Part shown: piece by piece, positions 48,674 through 62,832 of the stretch
Numbering within the stretch: position 1 is the first letter of the stretch
Layout: each line of letters starts with the position of its first letter
Program-made: the position numbers and the translations under genes
Notes under the pieces: model-generated
The model's input: only the letters and a program-made list of their open reading frames with translations
Told to the model about the DNA's origin: nothing
The model's database searches: none
NCBI RefSeq assembly: GCF_964340395.1
Contig: NC_135560.1
Span: 17,721,098 to 17,785,097, forward strand
DNA from: Glandiceps talaboti
Taxonomy: Eukaryota > Hemichordata > Enteropneusta > Spengelidae
Direction of reading: 5' to 3'
Length of the DNA: 64,000 bases

Positions 48674-51527
48674 TGAACCTTCATGGTCATTTATCAAAAT
48701 CAAGCCTTTTCTTGCATATCACAAATATTTTCTTGTATTTATTATAATTACTGCTGGTACAACTTTGTTCTGAATGGTGGCCATATTTGATGTAAAATCA
48801 CCATTTGTACGGTAATTCAAGAACATATCAGATATGACCATTCTGTTAGCATCTTTATATTTGACCCTTACTTTTGGAGTAAAATGTGAACAAAATAAGT
48901 AATTTCATCTGTTTAATACACAGAAGTAAAGTATTTAGGGGATGTGTCTTATACAAAGACTTGTCAATCATTTTAATGAATATAGTATTCATTTTAAATG
49001 CATCCAATCAAATCACTAATATAAATTTATGCCAAAATGTTGTACTAATTAGGATTGGAAATATGAATTATTGATATTAGTTTTTGTAATTATTGTCAGA
49101 TGATATCACTAATTTCAAGTCTTTAGTATGATGATGAAATTTGAAATTTGAAATTTTTAATGATGAATAACGGAAATTGACGTATTTCTGTGCTGATGAT
49201 AATTATGATTGTGCATTTTTTCCAATTGTACTAAAAGTATCGTTTATTTGGCAGACTACTTATTCGACAAATAAGTACAGATTTTTACCAGACTATTGAT
49301 TTTAAAGTGTTCATAAATGGTCATTTGTCATATTAATTTCAGTATGATGAACCACCAATATTCATAAGATTGGGGTCGATCTTTTCTAGATAATTCATTC
49401 TGGCCTTTCAAAAGGAAAATTGACAGTACATGTGTAGAAATGCTGAAGATAGAATAATTGTTGTTATTTTTTTGTCCATTTTTCACCCAAAATGTTTCAA
49501 TTTTATTATAAAATATCATAGTCCAGCATTGAGATTTGCATACTTGAGATCACTTTCATTGAAATTTTTTCTGTAAATTTTTCTTACACTTGGTGGTGTA
49601 TAAAGGATACCAAGTTATGTTACATATATAAATATTAAGCCACCGTGTCGGATGGTCATAACAGGAGGAACTAACAGCAAAACTTCATGAATTTTATCCA
49701 AATTTTCCCATATATTAATGAAAAGAGTAGTAAAATTTCTTGTTGTATGAAGATTTTGTCAAAATTGCAAACATCGACCATCACGTTACCTGAAATTGGG
49801 TAAAAGTCTAAAAATTATTGAAAATCAGTACTAATCATGTGACTGTACATGGCATGTGATTTTGTGCAAAACTGTAGGTAATTATTATTAGAATGGTGTA
49901 TTTGGTTGATATCCAAGTATCTGTATGTAAATATAAAAGTTAAAAGTTATCAGTTCTGATACCCTTGCACATGCTAATACAGTGTTATCTATCATGGGCA
50001 TCACAGTTTGTTACATATGACTTGTTTTGAAAAATAGAAAAGATCAGAGTATTATGAGTAGGATTCCATAGTGATTTGATGATTTCTTTGAAGGTAGAAG
50101 TTGTCAAGCATACTAATAGAGTGTAAAATTCAAGTGGTGTTTTTCACTCATTCTGATCCGATAGAAATATGGGTAGATCATAAAATTACATGTACATGTA
50201 CCACGTGTTGTGGCACATGTGTTGTTGTAAATTAAGACAAGTCTTAGGGAAATCTGACGAAATTTTGATGGAGAAAAGGTCTCGATTTGCCTCATTGAAC
50301 ATGTTCTGTCATTTCCTATTAAAGATTAATCTTTTTTGGATTCAGTTGATTTGTGTGTTTGTATTCAGCTGTAAATATATCGGTACATATATATGAATTC
50401 TAAACTTCATCAATTTTGTCAACATAAACTACAGGACAACTTTTAGTAGTTCAGTGCTGTCCACCATATATAGCATATTGCTATGTGTATGTGAACTTTC
50501 AATTTTGTCATTTGTATATTAAAATACAGGGGCAAGTGTAGCAGTAACTGTGATTGTGATTGTGGGATTTTAGATGACAACTAACATTTGAGATTGTCTT
50601 ATTGTGTCTTTGATGAACTTTGCTTCTGACGTCAACCTGTTGTGTTGACCGAATGTATTATTTTGATGGTCCTCTAAATAGTGCATGGAAGTCTGTCAAA
50701 CTCTGCCATTTTGTGTTTTTGTACACTGATCATTAATTAAGAAGTCTGGCAATGTGCCACACAAATCTTACAGCAAAGATGTGTTGGATTGATTTATGCT
50801 GATTTGATATTTATACATTATTTATTACGTAGTACAATGTAGTAGGAATATTGTGCCTGAAACTACTATGATATCTTTCATCCTGTGACAGACATTATAA
50901 GCTGCATAATTAAGCAGTTTTTGTGAAACCAAAATCAACAAAAATGGGTTTTAAATAGAAATATGTCCCGTTAATATTACAAAATTCATTTTATATTCAT
51001 AATTGTCGTATGAAAATACTCTTTCAGCTGTTCATTGCAGTGTTGATAACATAGAAGGAAGATTACTTCTTCACAGGAAATTAATACAGGAAACCTGTCC
51101 TCTTTGAATAATGAATATTTAGTCCACTACTTGTGTGCATTATTTAGTTTCCGTGGTAATGAGTAACCAATAATGTTTGTCGACACGTCTCCGTTGTATC
51201 CATTTCACATCACTCTTTCATATTCCTGTCCAGTTACCAATCAGGAGATTTCCTGCGGTCAAATGTTGTGAGTTTTTAACGTTCCATCAAACAGGTTAGT
51301 TGAATGGAGATTTTGTTATGAAATCAATTCTGCTTAAGGGTCATGTTTAACCTGATAGATTGTCTGACAGATGGGTCTGTAAAGATGTAGCTTAATGGTG
51401 CACTTTTAGTTTGGCACATTAACTAATAGACACAGTGTCGAGTGACTAATAAGCACCACATAGAACAACTTAGCAACAAACTTGAATGATTCAACTAGTG
51501 AAAAGTAAAGGTGCTGTACTGTAATTT

Positions 51528-51835
51528 TCTTTGACTGTGAATTTGAGGATAGCTTGGAATCTAGGTCATTTTAGTAAGAGATGCCTTACAGTTTCTTTGC
51601 ATCTTTGTGAATTTGATGATGAGATAGCACTGCAGTATGTGGGCCAACTCTTTACATAGTATTACTATACCTGTTGTAGTTTCTTTCACTGACTTCGACT
51701 CTGAGGATAAGTCAACTGGAATATACTAACATAGTAGGAAATGCGATTCATGGTTTCTTTGACTGTGAATTTGAGGATAAGACAGTAGGGAATGTGATAC
51801 ATACTAAGAATTGCCTTGCAGTTAGGTTTGGATTC
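51528..51835. repeat. Degenerate tandem repeat, variable unit
   Basis: 'tttctttgactgtgaatttg' variants followed by 'aggataa' and a 'gccttacag' or 'gccttgcag' word recur at about 51530, 51592, 51682 and 51755. Confidence 0.55.
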
Positions 51836-52479
51836 CAGGCTTTCTTGTGCTACAAGACAGAAGGAAATTAAATGTTCTTAGGTTCCATGTTATGGGAGCA
51901 AGGTCTTCTAGAGTGGTTTAAATTTTAGAGTGACAACAAATTTCCTCAATATTGCTTTTGATATTCTTGTTTATAAATGTGTTTTCACACTCATAACTTT
52001 AAGTTGTAGTTTTCACAATTTCATGGGTAGTCAAGCAAAAAAGTCGTCAAAAAAAAAAAGGTTTCCACAGTGATAAAGTAATGATCAGGTGCAATATTTA
52101 GAGAGTTTCCGATCTTTGAATAGTTCACCATTGTGTTCAGAAGGTACATAATTAGATGCTGTGGAAAGATATTTTCTTACTGGTTTGTTAACAATTTTCT
52201 TGTTTCATAATTGATCCTGTCCAGATCCATAATGTCTCATTCTCTCTTTAAAAATAATTTTTTTTTTGAGAATGTGGGACCCAAAATCCAAGTAAAAGAT
52301 ATCTGTTGAGTACATTTACACAGAAATTACAATGTATACTGACATTATTTAAAAAAAAAGCAATGCTTTTCCTTATTATTTTCCCTATCTTGAATGGTTT
52401 TAGAGCTGTATGAAACACCATCATGACATGCCTATGTAGACATGTTTGAACTATCACATGTGAAAGTGTTCATTCTGTG

Positions 52480-53285
52480 ATTGAAGTTATTTCTAGATTC
52501 AAACTTAATTTTATACTGTCCATCTAACAGATTACTGCTGCACACTTTTATTCCATGTACTAAGTGCCGGTCTTAATTTGAAGTGTCCATTTATAATGCC
52601 TGACAGTGTAATATAAGATATTGAACAATATATTCCAACATCATACAACTTAATCACTGTGTCTTACAGCTTTGAAATAAAAGTCATAGACGATCTTTTA
52701 TGAAGTTATTCCTAGATTCAAACGTAACTTGTGCTTTTACTGTCTGTCAGATTATAGCTTCACACATTTGTTCCATGTTCTACCATCCTTAATTTGAAGT
52801 GTCTGTTTATATAGCCTGTATAAAAAGTTATTGAACAATGTATTTCAACATTATACAATCTAATCACTGTGTCATTTATAATACAGCTATGCAACAAAAA
52901 AGATCTTTATGAAGTTATTCCTAGATTTAGACTTGATTTTACTGTTCGTCCAACAGATTATAGCTGAACACATTTCTTTCAGGTACTGCCGACCTTAATT
53001 TGAAGTGTCCATTTATATAGCCTGTATAATAAGTTATTGAACGATATATTCAAACATGATGCAATCTAAAAAGTTGTAGAGAATCGTTATGAAGTTTTTC
53101 CGAGATGAAGACTTGATTTTACTGTCTGACTGAACAGATTATAGCTGTACACGTTTGTGCCAGGTACTACTGGCCTTAATTTGAAGTGTCTGTTTTATAA
53201 CCTTCAAATGAGTTATAGAACAATATATTCAGATATTATACAATCTAATCAGTGTGCCTTCAAAAACTGTGAAACACAATTCATT
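52480..53285. repeat. Degenerate tandem repeat, four copies of about 180-215 bp
   Basis: Copies start 'gaagttatttctagattcaa' (about 52484), 'gaagttattcctagattcaa' (52700), 'gaagttattcctagatttag' (52911) and 'gaagtttttccgagatgaag' (53092). Each runs through 'cagattatagct', 'cttaatttgaagtgtcc', 'gttattgaacaatatattc' and 'atacaatctaatcactgtg'. Confidence 0.8.
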
Positions 53286-55301
53286 GAATGATGTTTTATT
53301 GTGCTGAAATAGTTCCAACTTTTACATGGTTGCTTGCAACAGATAGGTGATGAGTGATGGCCATTTTGTTTGTTTTGTTACGAATGTGTATTGTAAGCGT
53401 AATCAGCAACACACTTGTTTTATGGTTTTTGACATAAATTTCATGACCTAAATCTGCAATATTTCATGTGAAACCATCATCCCTAATAACAGATACAGGC
53501 ATTAAATTGACTTTCTTCAGTAAATCTACCCTGTTCAATCACAGAAAATCCACACTATTTTGACAAAAATTGGGATCTTCATTTTAGACGTTCTAACACA
53601 CAATCATTGAATACAGTACCTTATTCTGCACATATCAAATCTACAGTTGATATAGAACATTGATAACACTAAGCACAAGCCACCTCTAGGGTGTATTTCT
53701 TTGCCAAATGGTGATTTAAGTGAAGATACAAGTTATAAGCTGACAGGACTCTCAGGATCAAGCTAAATACCACATTGAAATTGTTAAAGTCCCAGTAGAC
53801 AAGAACCGTAATAAGAAACAGTATTTTGGTTGTGGCAGTGCTCAAGATATTAAACTAAGTGTCATACTCCATGGCTTTGAAAAGTCACAAGGAAGCTTCA
53901 ATACATTGACTGTAATATATTTTTATATATTCATGGCACACACGAATTACTTTTCATTTTTATTCAGACTGTTTCCCCACATTCATTAAAATCCTAGTTA
54001 CATCTTTCTGCTTGTTTTTTTTTTTTTGGTTAAATTTTGCCTGTTGAAAAATAAACCAAACTTTTACATGAAATTTTTCAATCAACATGATTAACTAATT
54101 AATAACCTGTCTACTTGTTGAAAGTATTGTATACACTGGCTTGATGTCCATATGTAAATAATTTTGTGAATAAGCCATTCATTCATTTGTCAATAAAAGT
54201 TTTAAAGTTTGTGGGATGCTGACAGGGTTTGCTCACCATACAAATATAAATCATTCAACAAGTAATACAAGATAAATATTAAAGTCAAAAATAAGAAATT
54301 ATTGAAAATATTCCACCCTGGCTGTAAAAAGTACCTGTTCTATTAAAAGTATGATTTTTTGCCTGACGTACCTAAGTCCCTCAGTTAGAATAGCATTTCG
54401 TACTGACAGGACTAGACAGACTATGAATCCTAATTGCTGCATAGTAGGATGTGATCATTTCATTTGTGTAAGTTTGACAATGATATATGTTTCCCAAAGC
54501 ACAAAACAGTACAACGTTTGACGATAGGACCATGTATCAGAGTTGGATATTAATTTGATGCAATTGTTTAGCCATACAGAATGCAATATACATATAGTGC
54601 ACAATGCAAGACTAATTCATCAGTCATTTATGTTAATTTAAGTCATGAATATGCATTTGATGAATACTCAATTACTTGATATTCAAAACCTCTGGATCAA
54701 GCACTGTCTTGGACATTTTAAGGATTTGTATGCATAAACTTAAACGTGCAAGTACATCCAATAATATCTTCAATATTGCATTTTGGATAATAACTGAAGG
54801 AAAAATAATGATGGAAAGATATGAAATCGGTACCTCAGATGTCATAACTACAAAAAGATATGACAATGATTGCAAATTATGAAATAAAATTCATATTGAG
54901 AGACTGAATAGGCAGGGGGTCTTATTCCCAAGCCTGCAATATTGTAATATCAAACGACTTCAGGGGATTTTATATTTGTTGTATTATTTAGACCGTCATT
55001 TCCTCATAAGTTGCATGAGAAGGGAATTTTTTTTATGAACTTATGAAAGATTTAGGATGAAAATTTATCTCTTTAGTTTGAATCGATAACTTTGTATTAT
55101 GATATTATACTTCCCAAAATGTCAAACGTTCTTCCTTTAACTGAAATTAGAGATTTTTTTTTAATATAAATGTGAAAAAAGATTGAAAAAAAATTACAGT
55201 GGAAAAGATATGTTAATGAGTCAAGAAAGTGTTTGTTATACTTTCATGTGTATCTAGAGAGGAAGATCAAATTGAGCTAAAGCCATTGTGATTAAGTACA
55301 G

Positions 55302-55582
55302 CCTGTGCCAAGTAGTCTCGGTTACCCAGACTCTTGCTGCTGGGGGCTCTGCCTACGAGACCTCTCCAAATGAGAGTCTGGGGAAACGAGAGTCCAACTC
55401 GCCCACGCTGTAAGTAGCTTCTAGTGCAGTGCATGCTGGGGAATACTTCACGTCCAACATTGTATTCCAGACAAGTTAGGTACTTTTGCAACAAGTTATC
55501 ACTATTACCACACTCTCTCATTTGGGGAGGGCTCGTAGACAGAGCCCCCCAGCAGTGAGAGTCTGGGTACCCAAGACTAATG
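55302..55582. mobile_element. Foldback MITE-like element
   Basis: The left arm is 'ttacccagactcttgctgct', 'gggggctctgcctacgagac', 'ctctccaaatgagag'. The right arm read on the opposite strand is 'gtacccagactctcactgct', 'ggggggctctgtctacgagc', 'cctccccaaatgagag'. Arms of about 65-70 bp are highly similar, with about 140 bp between them. The 109-codon minus-strand ORF inside is a by-product. Confidence 0.8.
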
Positions 55583-58500
55583 CCAAAGTATTCCAAAGTA
55601 CAGTTTTATCGAAATTATATTCCAGGTAAGAGTACGTATTTTCAAATACCTTAATGTCACAGGATTTGGCTCCAGACAGACTAAAGTTTGCCAATTTATC
55701 AAATGTAAATCTGACTTCCTAGAGAAAAATTGGCAGAGATTTGAGAATTTCTTGGAATAAAACAACATATCAATGACACAAGTCGAAGCATGATTGAGGA
55801 GATATCTGACCAAATAATCAACGTGGAATGACAGAGATATCAAAAGCTCTTATTTTGCTTTATTTCCAGCCCGTTTATCTGACAAGAAAGTAAAATCATT
55901 GAAGTCCAAGATAAAAGACACTCGAGAGACAGATGAATTTGTGATGAAAATTCAATTTTTTGTTCAGAGAGATGTGCTCTTGTGTCTGTAGGGTATATGT
56001 CACATTCATCAACCTTCTGCTGGTAAGACATTTACAACCTGACACAGAATGGATCATTATCGGAATTGGTTAAAATGAAAATGTTCTTGTTAGTTTTTGC
56101 TAGAATCTATGCTGAATGATATAAGTTGATCTATAAGCATAACGTTATTTTTAGGATAGTCAAATCTGCGATTTAGCTGAGACGTTTACCTGAGACGTTT
56201 ACTGGGGTTTTGTAAACCTTTGGTTCTTTTAAGGGTAGTATGTACCTTTGAAATAAAAATCTGAATCATAGCTGTTCCTTTGTTCAAGCAAGCTCTGATC
56301 CATTGCCAGTTTGAAATCAAGAAAAAACCAGGGGTCATGGTACAAATCTTTGGAATAGAGGTTATATCAAAATGAAAGTATTTTAGAATCCCAAATGACC
56401 ATCGAATACTCTGTTAAATAAACTCTATGGGAAAATAAAATATTATTGAGTTCCTTGAATACAATGCAGCAAACATCAAGTTTCCTTTATTATTCCACAG
56501 GAATAAGCTTTTTGTAAAGTTTATTGAGATTTGAATAACTTTGAATTTTAAGGAAATTGGAGCCTGAGGCACACTCTTTATAATACACTCTTACCTTTAT
56601 AATTCATGCAGCAAACACTTCTGTTTACAATTTAATCAGTGTTAAACATGCACTGAAGTCTTTGTATATACTGAGGTAATTATTGCCAAAATTGTACCTT
56701 TTGAAAGTGAAAACTGAAAACCTAAGCACTGAGTTAAGTGTTTAAAAACATATGATATGTATAACTTTTAATTAGACCTTAGGGTCATCCTAAAAGCAAA
56801 GTTCCTATCTTTTCTGCATCGTTAGCAGTCGGTATTAATATATTTCATATGTTATCTGTCAGTTTGCCTAGTCATGCATTCTCATTTGAGATAAGGCCAA
56901 ATAAAAAAAAGTTGTTTACCCAACCTAGTCGCCGGCCATAAACCTTTTTTTTTTACATATTCAAGAAAAAAGAAGAAGAAAATCACGAAAATTGTGAAGT
57001 CTCGCAAGAAATAGTAGATGCAGGAATTGACATCAACTGAAAAACACAATATAAAACTGTTCTTCTAATCTGTAATGGCTGTACATCTGATGAGAAGAAA
57101 CCAATAACACAGAGACCATATAGAAAACAACAGAAAACATAACTATCTGAACTACACACTCACATATAAAAAAAATGCATTTAAAAAATAAAATAAAAAA
57201 TCTACCTACCCCACCTATTTTAAAATTTGATGTAATCGGAACCACACATTTTTTTTTACGCCGAAGTGTAATATAACATACTAATTCTATGAAATGACCT
57301 TTCACCTTAGGATATGCAGACTTGTATTATACAGCCCCCCCCCCCCCTTCCATTGCGCAATGTCTGTGATAAACACAAAATAAACCAACAAAATGGCTTC
57401 AAAGTACAAAAAGAAATTCTAGCCTTTCAAATTGGTTAAAATGTGTCTCGGTAAGATGAAAGGATAATTGGTAAGGCCAAACATTTGAATATGATTTTAT
57501 ACTCCTCAAAAGCTGCATGATAACAAAAGTTGATTAGGTAGCTGATTCATGCTCCCGCTGTATCAGCTTCTTATTTACATATTGTTCAAGCAAACAGCCG
57601 TTGCCATGGTGATCAACTTGTGTGAAGTAAACATTAGATGGAGTATTTGTATTTTGTAATGAAAACTTCTCAATATGTCCTTGCTATTCTGTAATTCTAT
57701 TGTATTACACATACATGCAGTAGCACAGTGACACAATGCTAACAAGTTCCTCATACATAAACTCAAGAATTTGTCGTCATTTGACATTTTTTCTGTCAAG
57801 GTATAATTTTTTTGAAATTCAAATGTTGCTATTTCTGACATTTTCACGGAGAGATTTCAATGAATACCTTTGAAACATATAAGGTTTAAAATTAATTGTC
57901 GTGAATGTATATTTTATTGAGAAATAATCTTGCGATGGTAACTGAGATATGTTTTGAAGCAAGAAATTAGCCACGTAAATCATGGAAAATGTCAAAGTTG
58001 ATAACGGTAACATCAAAATGTTTGAATCACATCCCAGGAGATATAAAGTATATCATCTTTCCAGTGCTGGGAATAACACGACTAGAAAAACCATGAGATG
58101 CATATTGCATCTCAATCAATCATCTTTACTTCCAGTGGCATAAACGGGATATCTGGTGTTTTTCTCACTATGTCCAATGGTATCTTGAACAATTTTACCA
58201 AGTGTTTTCAGCTTTTGACGATGAAAACACATATGTAAGTAATGCATGAGTTTTTTAGCCTGTAGGTCAGTTGATGATTTGAAACTTTGCACCCCATTTA
58301 TTAACCTACAAATCACTTACAGTAGATTGGTTCATCAGGCTCCTACGGTCCCTTTATAGATTTTTGTTTCATCACCTTGTACTGGTTACCATGACAACCA
58401 ATTTTACTCCTTGTGCCAAAATTTGCCTGTAGATCTACAGTAGAACATGAGTATGTGAGAAAGATCACTTATTTCTATTCCTTGTCAGATAAATCATATT

Positions 58501-59099
58501 TTATATAACACTTCTTGTTTGATGTAATGGGCTCACATATGAAGTCGTTGAGTGCAAATTGAAGGCATGGCCGTGATAGTGCAAGATGTCTTTCTATATT
58601 TTCACTCCAAGTTTACCAATTCTAATGTTGTTTGCCTCCCAGGCATCTCAAAAGTATGATTACTGATGTGTGTTTGGTGTGAGAAGTCATGCACAATACA
58701 GGAAAGAACACCTGTTTCTCTCAGATATGAAACTCAGGATATCAACTTGCAGCTAAAATCGAACTCTTTCTTTTTTTGAATAGTAGTACTGCATGGCTTT
58801 GGTACCAAACTGAATCATTATTCATAATGTTACATGATCGTGTTTTGAGTTGTTTTCTGAGCAGTCACTTGAGTAATGTATTCATTTCAAATTATCTTTT
58901 GTATCGATCCAATGAGTCTAGTTCATAAGCAGTTAGCTTCTATTTGTGCTGTGAGGCAAAGATGTTTATATTTCACTGAATGTGTTTTGTCATGGTTTCA
59001 GAATCCTAGTAATAGAGAAAGGGGAAAATCTGGTTAGACTCGGGTATAGTTGCCATAATTTAAGTGGGAACCATGGTAAAATGACTTCAAAAACTTGCT

Positions 59100-59230
59100 G
59101 ACAGGTAGAGTGTACCTACTTACTGACCTTTAACAAAAACACTGGTAGGGAATCATGTAAAATAACAGGGGAACTCAGGTAGACTTTTCATAGTACCTAC
59201 TTTTTACCGTTAACAAAAACACTGTTTATT
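59100..59230. repeat. Second locus of the 24382-24626 repeat family
   Basis: 'tttaacaaaaacactggtag' with 'ggggaactcaggtagacttt' and 'gtacctacttttt' follow the same order as at 24382-24626. About one and a half units are present. Confidence 0.6.
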
Positions 59231-62200
59231 GTCAACTATAAGCGTATTCAGTGAATGTCTTGTGCAAGGAGTGTACTTTGTACGTGTTTAGAAATATTGA
59301 AAAATTTTAATTGGGATGAAAATAGAGTGAGAATTTTTTATATTGTTCTTCTACACTGCATTGCCCTTAGAAAAGAGAGTGCAAAAATTTACGATGAGCA
59401 ACATTGAAATAGAGCACTTTATCTGTATGCTACATTCGTTTATAGCATTCATATCAAGTGTAAAAGTGTACTGTTTCAATTGGTTTATTTCCAAGCCTAG
59501 CATGTGGCCTTTCTAATGTGGTCAATTAGCAAATGAAACAGTATATTTTACATTTACACTTGATATGGATGCTATAATTAACGATTGTGATACATACAGA
59601 CACGTACAGACAACGCTTTACTTTGGTGCTATGGGTTGTAATATTGTCGTCCTTCTGGGATGCATTGCCATAAGAGTGCAAAAGTTTAATATTATTTGTC
59701 CTTCTGGTTTGCATTGCCATTAGAAAAGATAGTTCAAAAGTTTAATATTATTTGCCCTTCAACTGTGTCAACTCTAGTGGTTTCTGAAGTGGGAGTAAAC
59801 CTTCAAAAAAAAAGCAGCACAACACTGTCACTGCTGTTTATATCAGAACGATGCGTAAAACCTATCTATAAAGGTCACGTCATTGCTAATTTGGAGATAT
59901 AACAAGTACAATGTGCATTGGTGAAGGATGAATGGACATCTGTCATTGTCATGGTGTTCACAAAGAATATGATGAATCGACACAGTCATATATGAAAGTG
60001 AAAAAACCTTCCACTTGAGTCATCACTGCTTTCAAATTTATCACTTCCACAGCTTGTTATGTTGAATATGTGTAAAACTATACATATGGGGGAAAGGTAA
60101 CATCCATAACTTGACAGATGAGACTCTGATAATGAGCTCTGAGAGCAGTTTTCTCCCAAGCAGGAAACAACTTGGTTGTCTTTATGATAAGTTTAAAAAC
60201 AACACCTCAAAAACAATTTTTTCCTGTGTCATGATTTAGATTTGTGTATTTCCTTGGGAAATTACCACATAGTGGTGTTCATAAAAGTAAAAGTGTTTTC
60301 TACCGGTATATTTTTGAATGATTTAAATATTTATAAAATATAAAATACCTTGAATGAGGGGAAAATGATCCAAGGTAATGGCCATTGAAATAATTTAAAG
60401 CACAATTTGCAAATTTTTGACTGATTTCCGTAAAGTTAACATATGCTACTCAGTATTTATCTTTGAATCTTTGAAACCTTGTGCTATTAAAATGTGATAT
60501 GGGAAAGCTCTTGATATGTGATGTTCACCCTGTTGCTTTTTGGGGGATAATGTTTACCATACCGGTACAAAAATGTTGCAGTCTTCTACTTCAATACTGA
60601 ACCATACTTAACCATCACTTTCCATCTGTAGAAACCAAACCTGGTATATTGAGGATTAATTACACATGATAATTTATTCAATGACATAATTTTAGTGCGA
60701 GACATATCAACGAAACCCCAATCATGGTTTAAAGGAATAATCACAAATTTCAAAATTTACCATTGGAAATTAAACTGTAAACACATTTTGAACAAGATTA
60801 TTGAGATATTTTTTTTATACTTAAAAATATACTTAGCAACCAATGTTTTTTTACATAAAAAATATAACGGCTCAAATTGATGTATCACAAAATTTTTTGA
60901 TGAGCGATACATATTTTCAAAGTAAGTATGTATAATTTACCATAAATTAGGTTAGGATTACCTTGTATGTCAGTAGTGAAGACACACGTGTTTAATGAAT
61001 GGGTGAATGCTTTCATGAGAGATGTCTTCAACAAGTTCTTTCAGAACTGAATAGTTCTTTATAGAATCGGTATATATTGTATATTTTACTACAACAAAAT
61101 GTTCACGAGGGTCACCTATTTTTAGTGTTCCTAAAGCAATGTCTCATTATTGTATTGTTTCCAGCGAGTGAATAATTTATAGAAATAACCTCAGAAAAAA
61201 AAATCAGGAACAAAAAAGTACATGTGCTCAGTAAACTCAATTTGTGTATTGAATCGATTATAAATAGCACTTCAAAAGCAGTAAATTTATGCAGACATTA
61301 TAGTACACTAATCAATATGTGTTCATTGCTTTTGTAAATCTATTGTATGTTTGTTCCTTTTGGTCACACTATTCATCAGTAGATATATTAAACCCTAAGG
61401 ACAGTGTGTGTGGAAACTTCCATTTTGTCAATATTTTGATGCAAAAATGATAAAGAATATGCACAAAAAGACTAATATATAACAACCAAAAAGCCCCTCC
61501 TTAAATATTTCTAGTATATGTGTGTGTGATTAATGTCCATTGGCAGTTTGGGCAGGATCTGAATTTCCACCCAAGCTTTTTTGTAAGAGTATCGTTTAAC
61601 ATATAATTTCAGATGATAAAAAATATGACCCATGAAAATGAACCGTGTATTAAACATTAAGTGTTCAATATTCGGGAGGAAATATTCCAGGATAGAAATA
61701 TTTACAGGATAGGATTGATTACAAATGTACTCTCCAGTGATAGTTTAGGTATGATCAGAATTTCAAACCAAGCTTTTTTTTCAGGAATAAAATCTAAAAA
61801 AAAAAAATGTAATATTGAGAGAATACTACCAGATATGCATATTAAATCATTTGAATTGGTGGCGGCAATTTTGTTTTTAGTTCATTTCGAACAATAGAGT
61901 CTGTAAGAAATGCTCATATTTTTATATTGACAGTATGAACATGCTCATGAAATATTTAGTATTTCTGCTATTTTCCTATTAAAATTTAGACTCTTGTAAA
62001 ATTTAAGCAGGTGCATGTATATTTTATTTAAAGGGTTCAACTTCTGTGATGAAAGCCTGAGGAGCAAGTTTTTGATTTTGCATTCCAACCTGCTTTTATA
62101 AATAAATAATATAAGATTGCAGATATTGAAAAGGATAGTGTTCAGATTAGGGAGCGAGTGCCCAATATGATAATGAGCTGTTATACATCAATGTAGCTCG

Positions 62201-62511
62201 TATTAAAGTAAAAATGATAATGAGAGATACTAGCTGAAGCCATGGTGATACGTAGATGACATCCATAATAGTTTCTCTGTGATCTATTATACCTACTACA
62301 TTATGTTACATACTACTTTGAATACTTAATGAGAACATATTGGATATGTATACCTATTATCAAACCCACGAGGGACGTTCCTAAATGTGCAAAGTGCAAA
62401 ACAGCAAGATATCCTTGCATTCCTGTGTGACCCAGTTCATCACATGATAATTACAACAGGGAGTGTTATTATAATTTTGACTCATAATGAATTATTGTGC
62501 TTTTCTTCCAG

Positions 62512-62832
62512 TAGTGTCCAGAGGACTGTGAGCTTTGCATCATCATACGTGCTAAGGGTATTGGTTTATTGCTGCAGTCATCCAGTGTAATTATCGTAGC
62601 CAATACAACGGACGTGCTCATATATCCAACCCCGGTGATTTAAACAAGTATCTGTGTAGTGAGGATCAGTGCTTTGAGATAAGCTAGAGAAACAAGTGCC
62701 ATTACTTCAGTTAGACAAGGAATCGGTTTCATCAGTTACAATATGTCTGCTAACAGAGCATGAATTAAGTTCTGTCGCTAAGTATCACATGGAGGGAGTA
62801 TAAAAAAGTGCCTTCTTTGAAGTCCAGGAAAG
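62512..62832 (+). promoter_or_regulatory. Candidate 5' UTR/promoter region of the alternative exon
   Basis: A strong acceptor-like 'tgcttttcttccag' ends at 62511, so a non-coding exon could begin at 62512. Alternatively a 'tataaaaa' box at 62799-62806 could drive transcription close to the ATG, or the 'gaagtccag' at 62819-62827 could be an acceptor. The frame has a stop (TGA) at 62818-62820. If transcribed, it carries short upstream ORFs at 62743-62763 and 62789-62803. The choice between promoter and spliced leader exon cannot be made from sequence. Confidence 0.35.

Larger units (their letters stand above)
25702..62832 (+). other. Giant intron of Unc13 (at least 37 kb), no convincing gene
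   Basis: From the phase 0 donor at 25702 to the proposed alternative first exon I see no exon with protein-family resemblance, nor an RNA gene. What it holds is simple repeats, several tandem-repeat families, MITE-like foldbacks and scattered nuclear-receptor-like motifs, listed separately. Stretches such as 28200-31000, 31700-35600, 35800-40700, 41120-42700, 43100-45400, 47500-51500, 53300-55290 and 55600-59090 look like plain AT-rich intron. Short ORFs in these stretches are at chance length. Confidence 0.7.

Noticed and set aside
55267-55596. 109-codon minus-strand ORF
   Set aside because: It lies across the arms of the 55302-55582 foldback element and reads the same arm twice in opposite sense.
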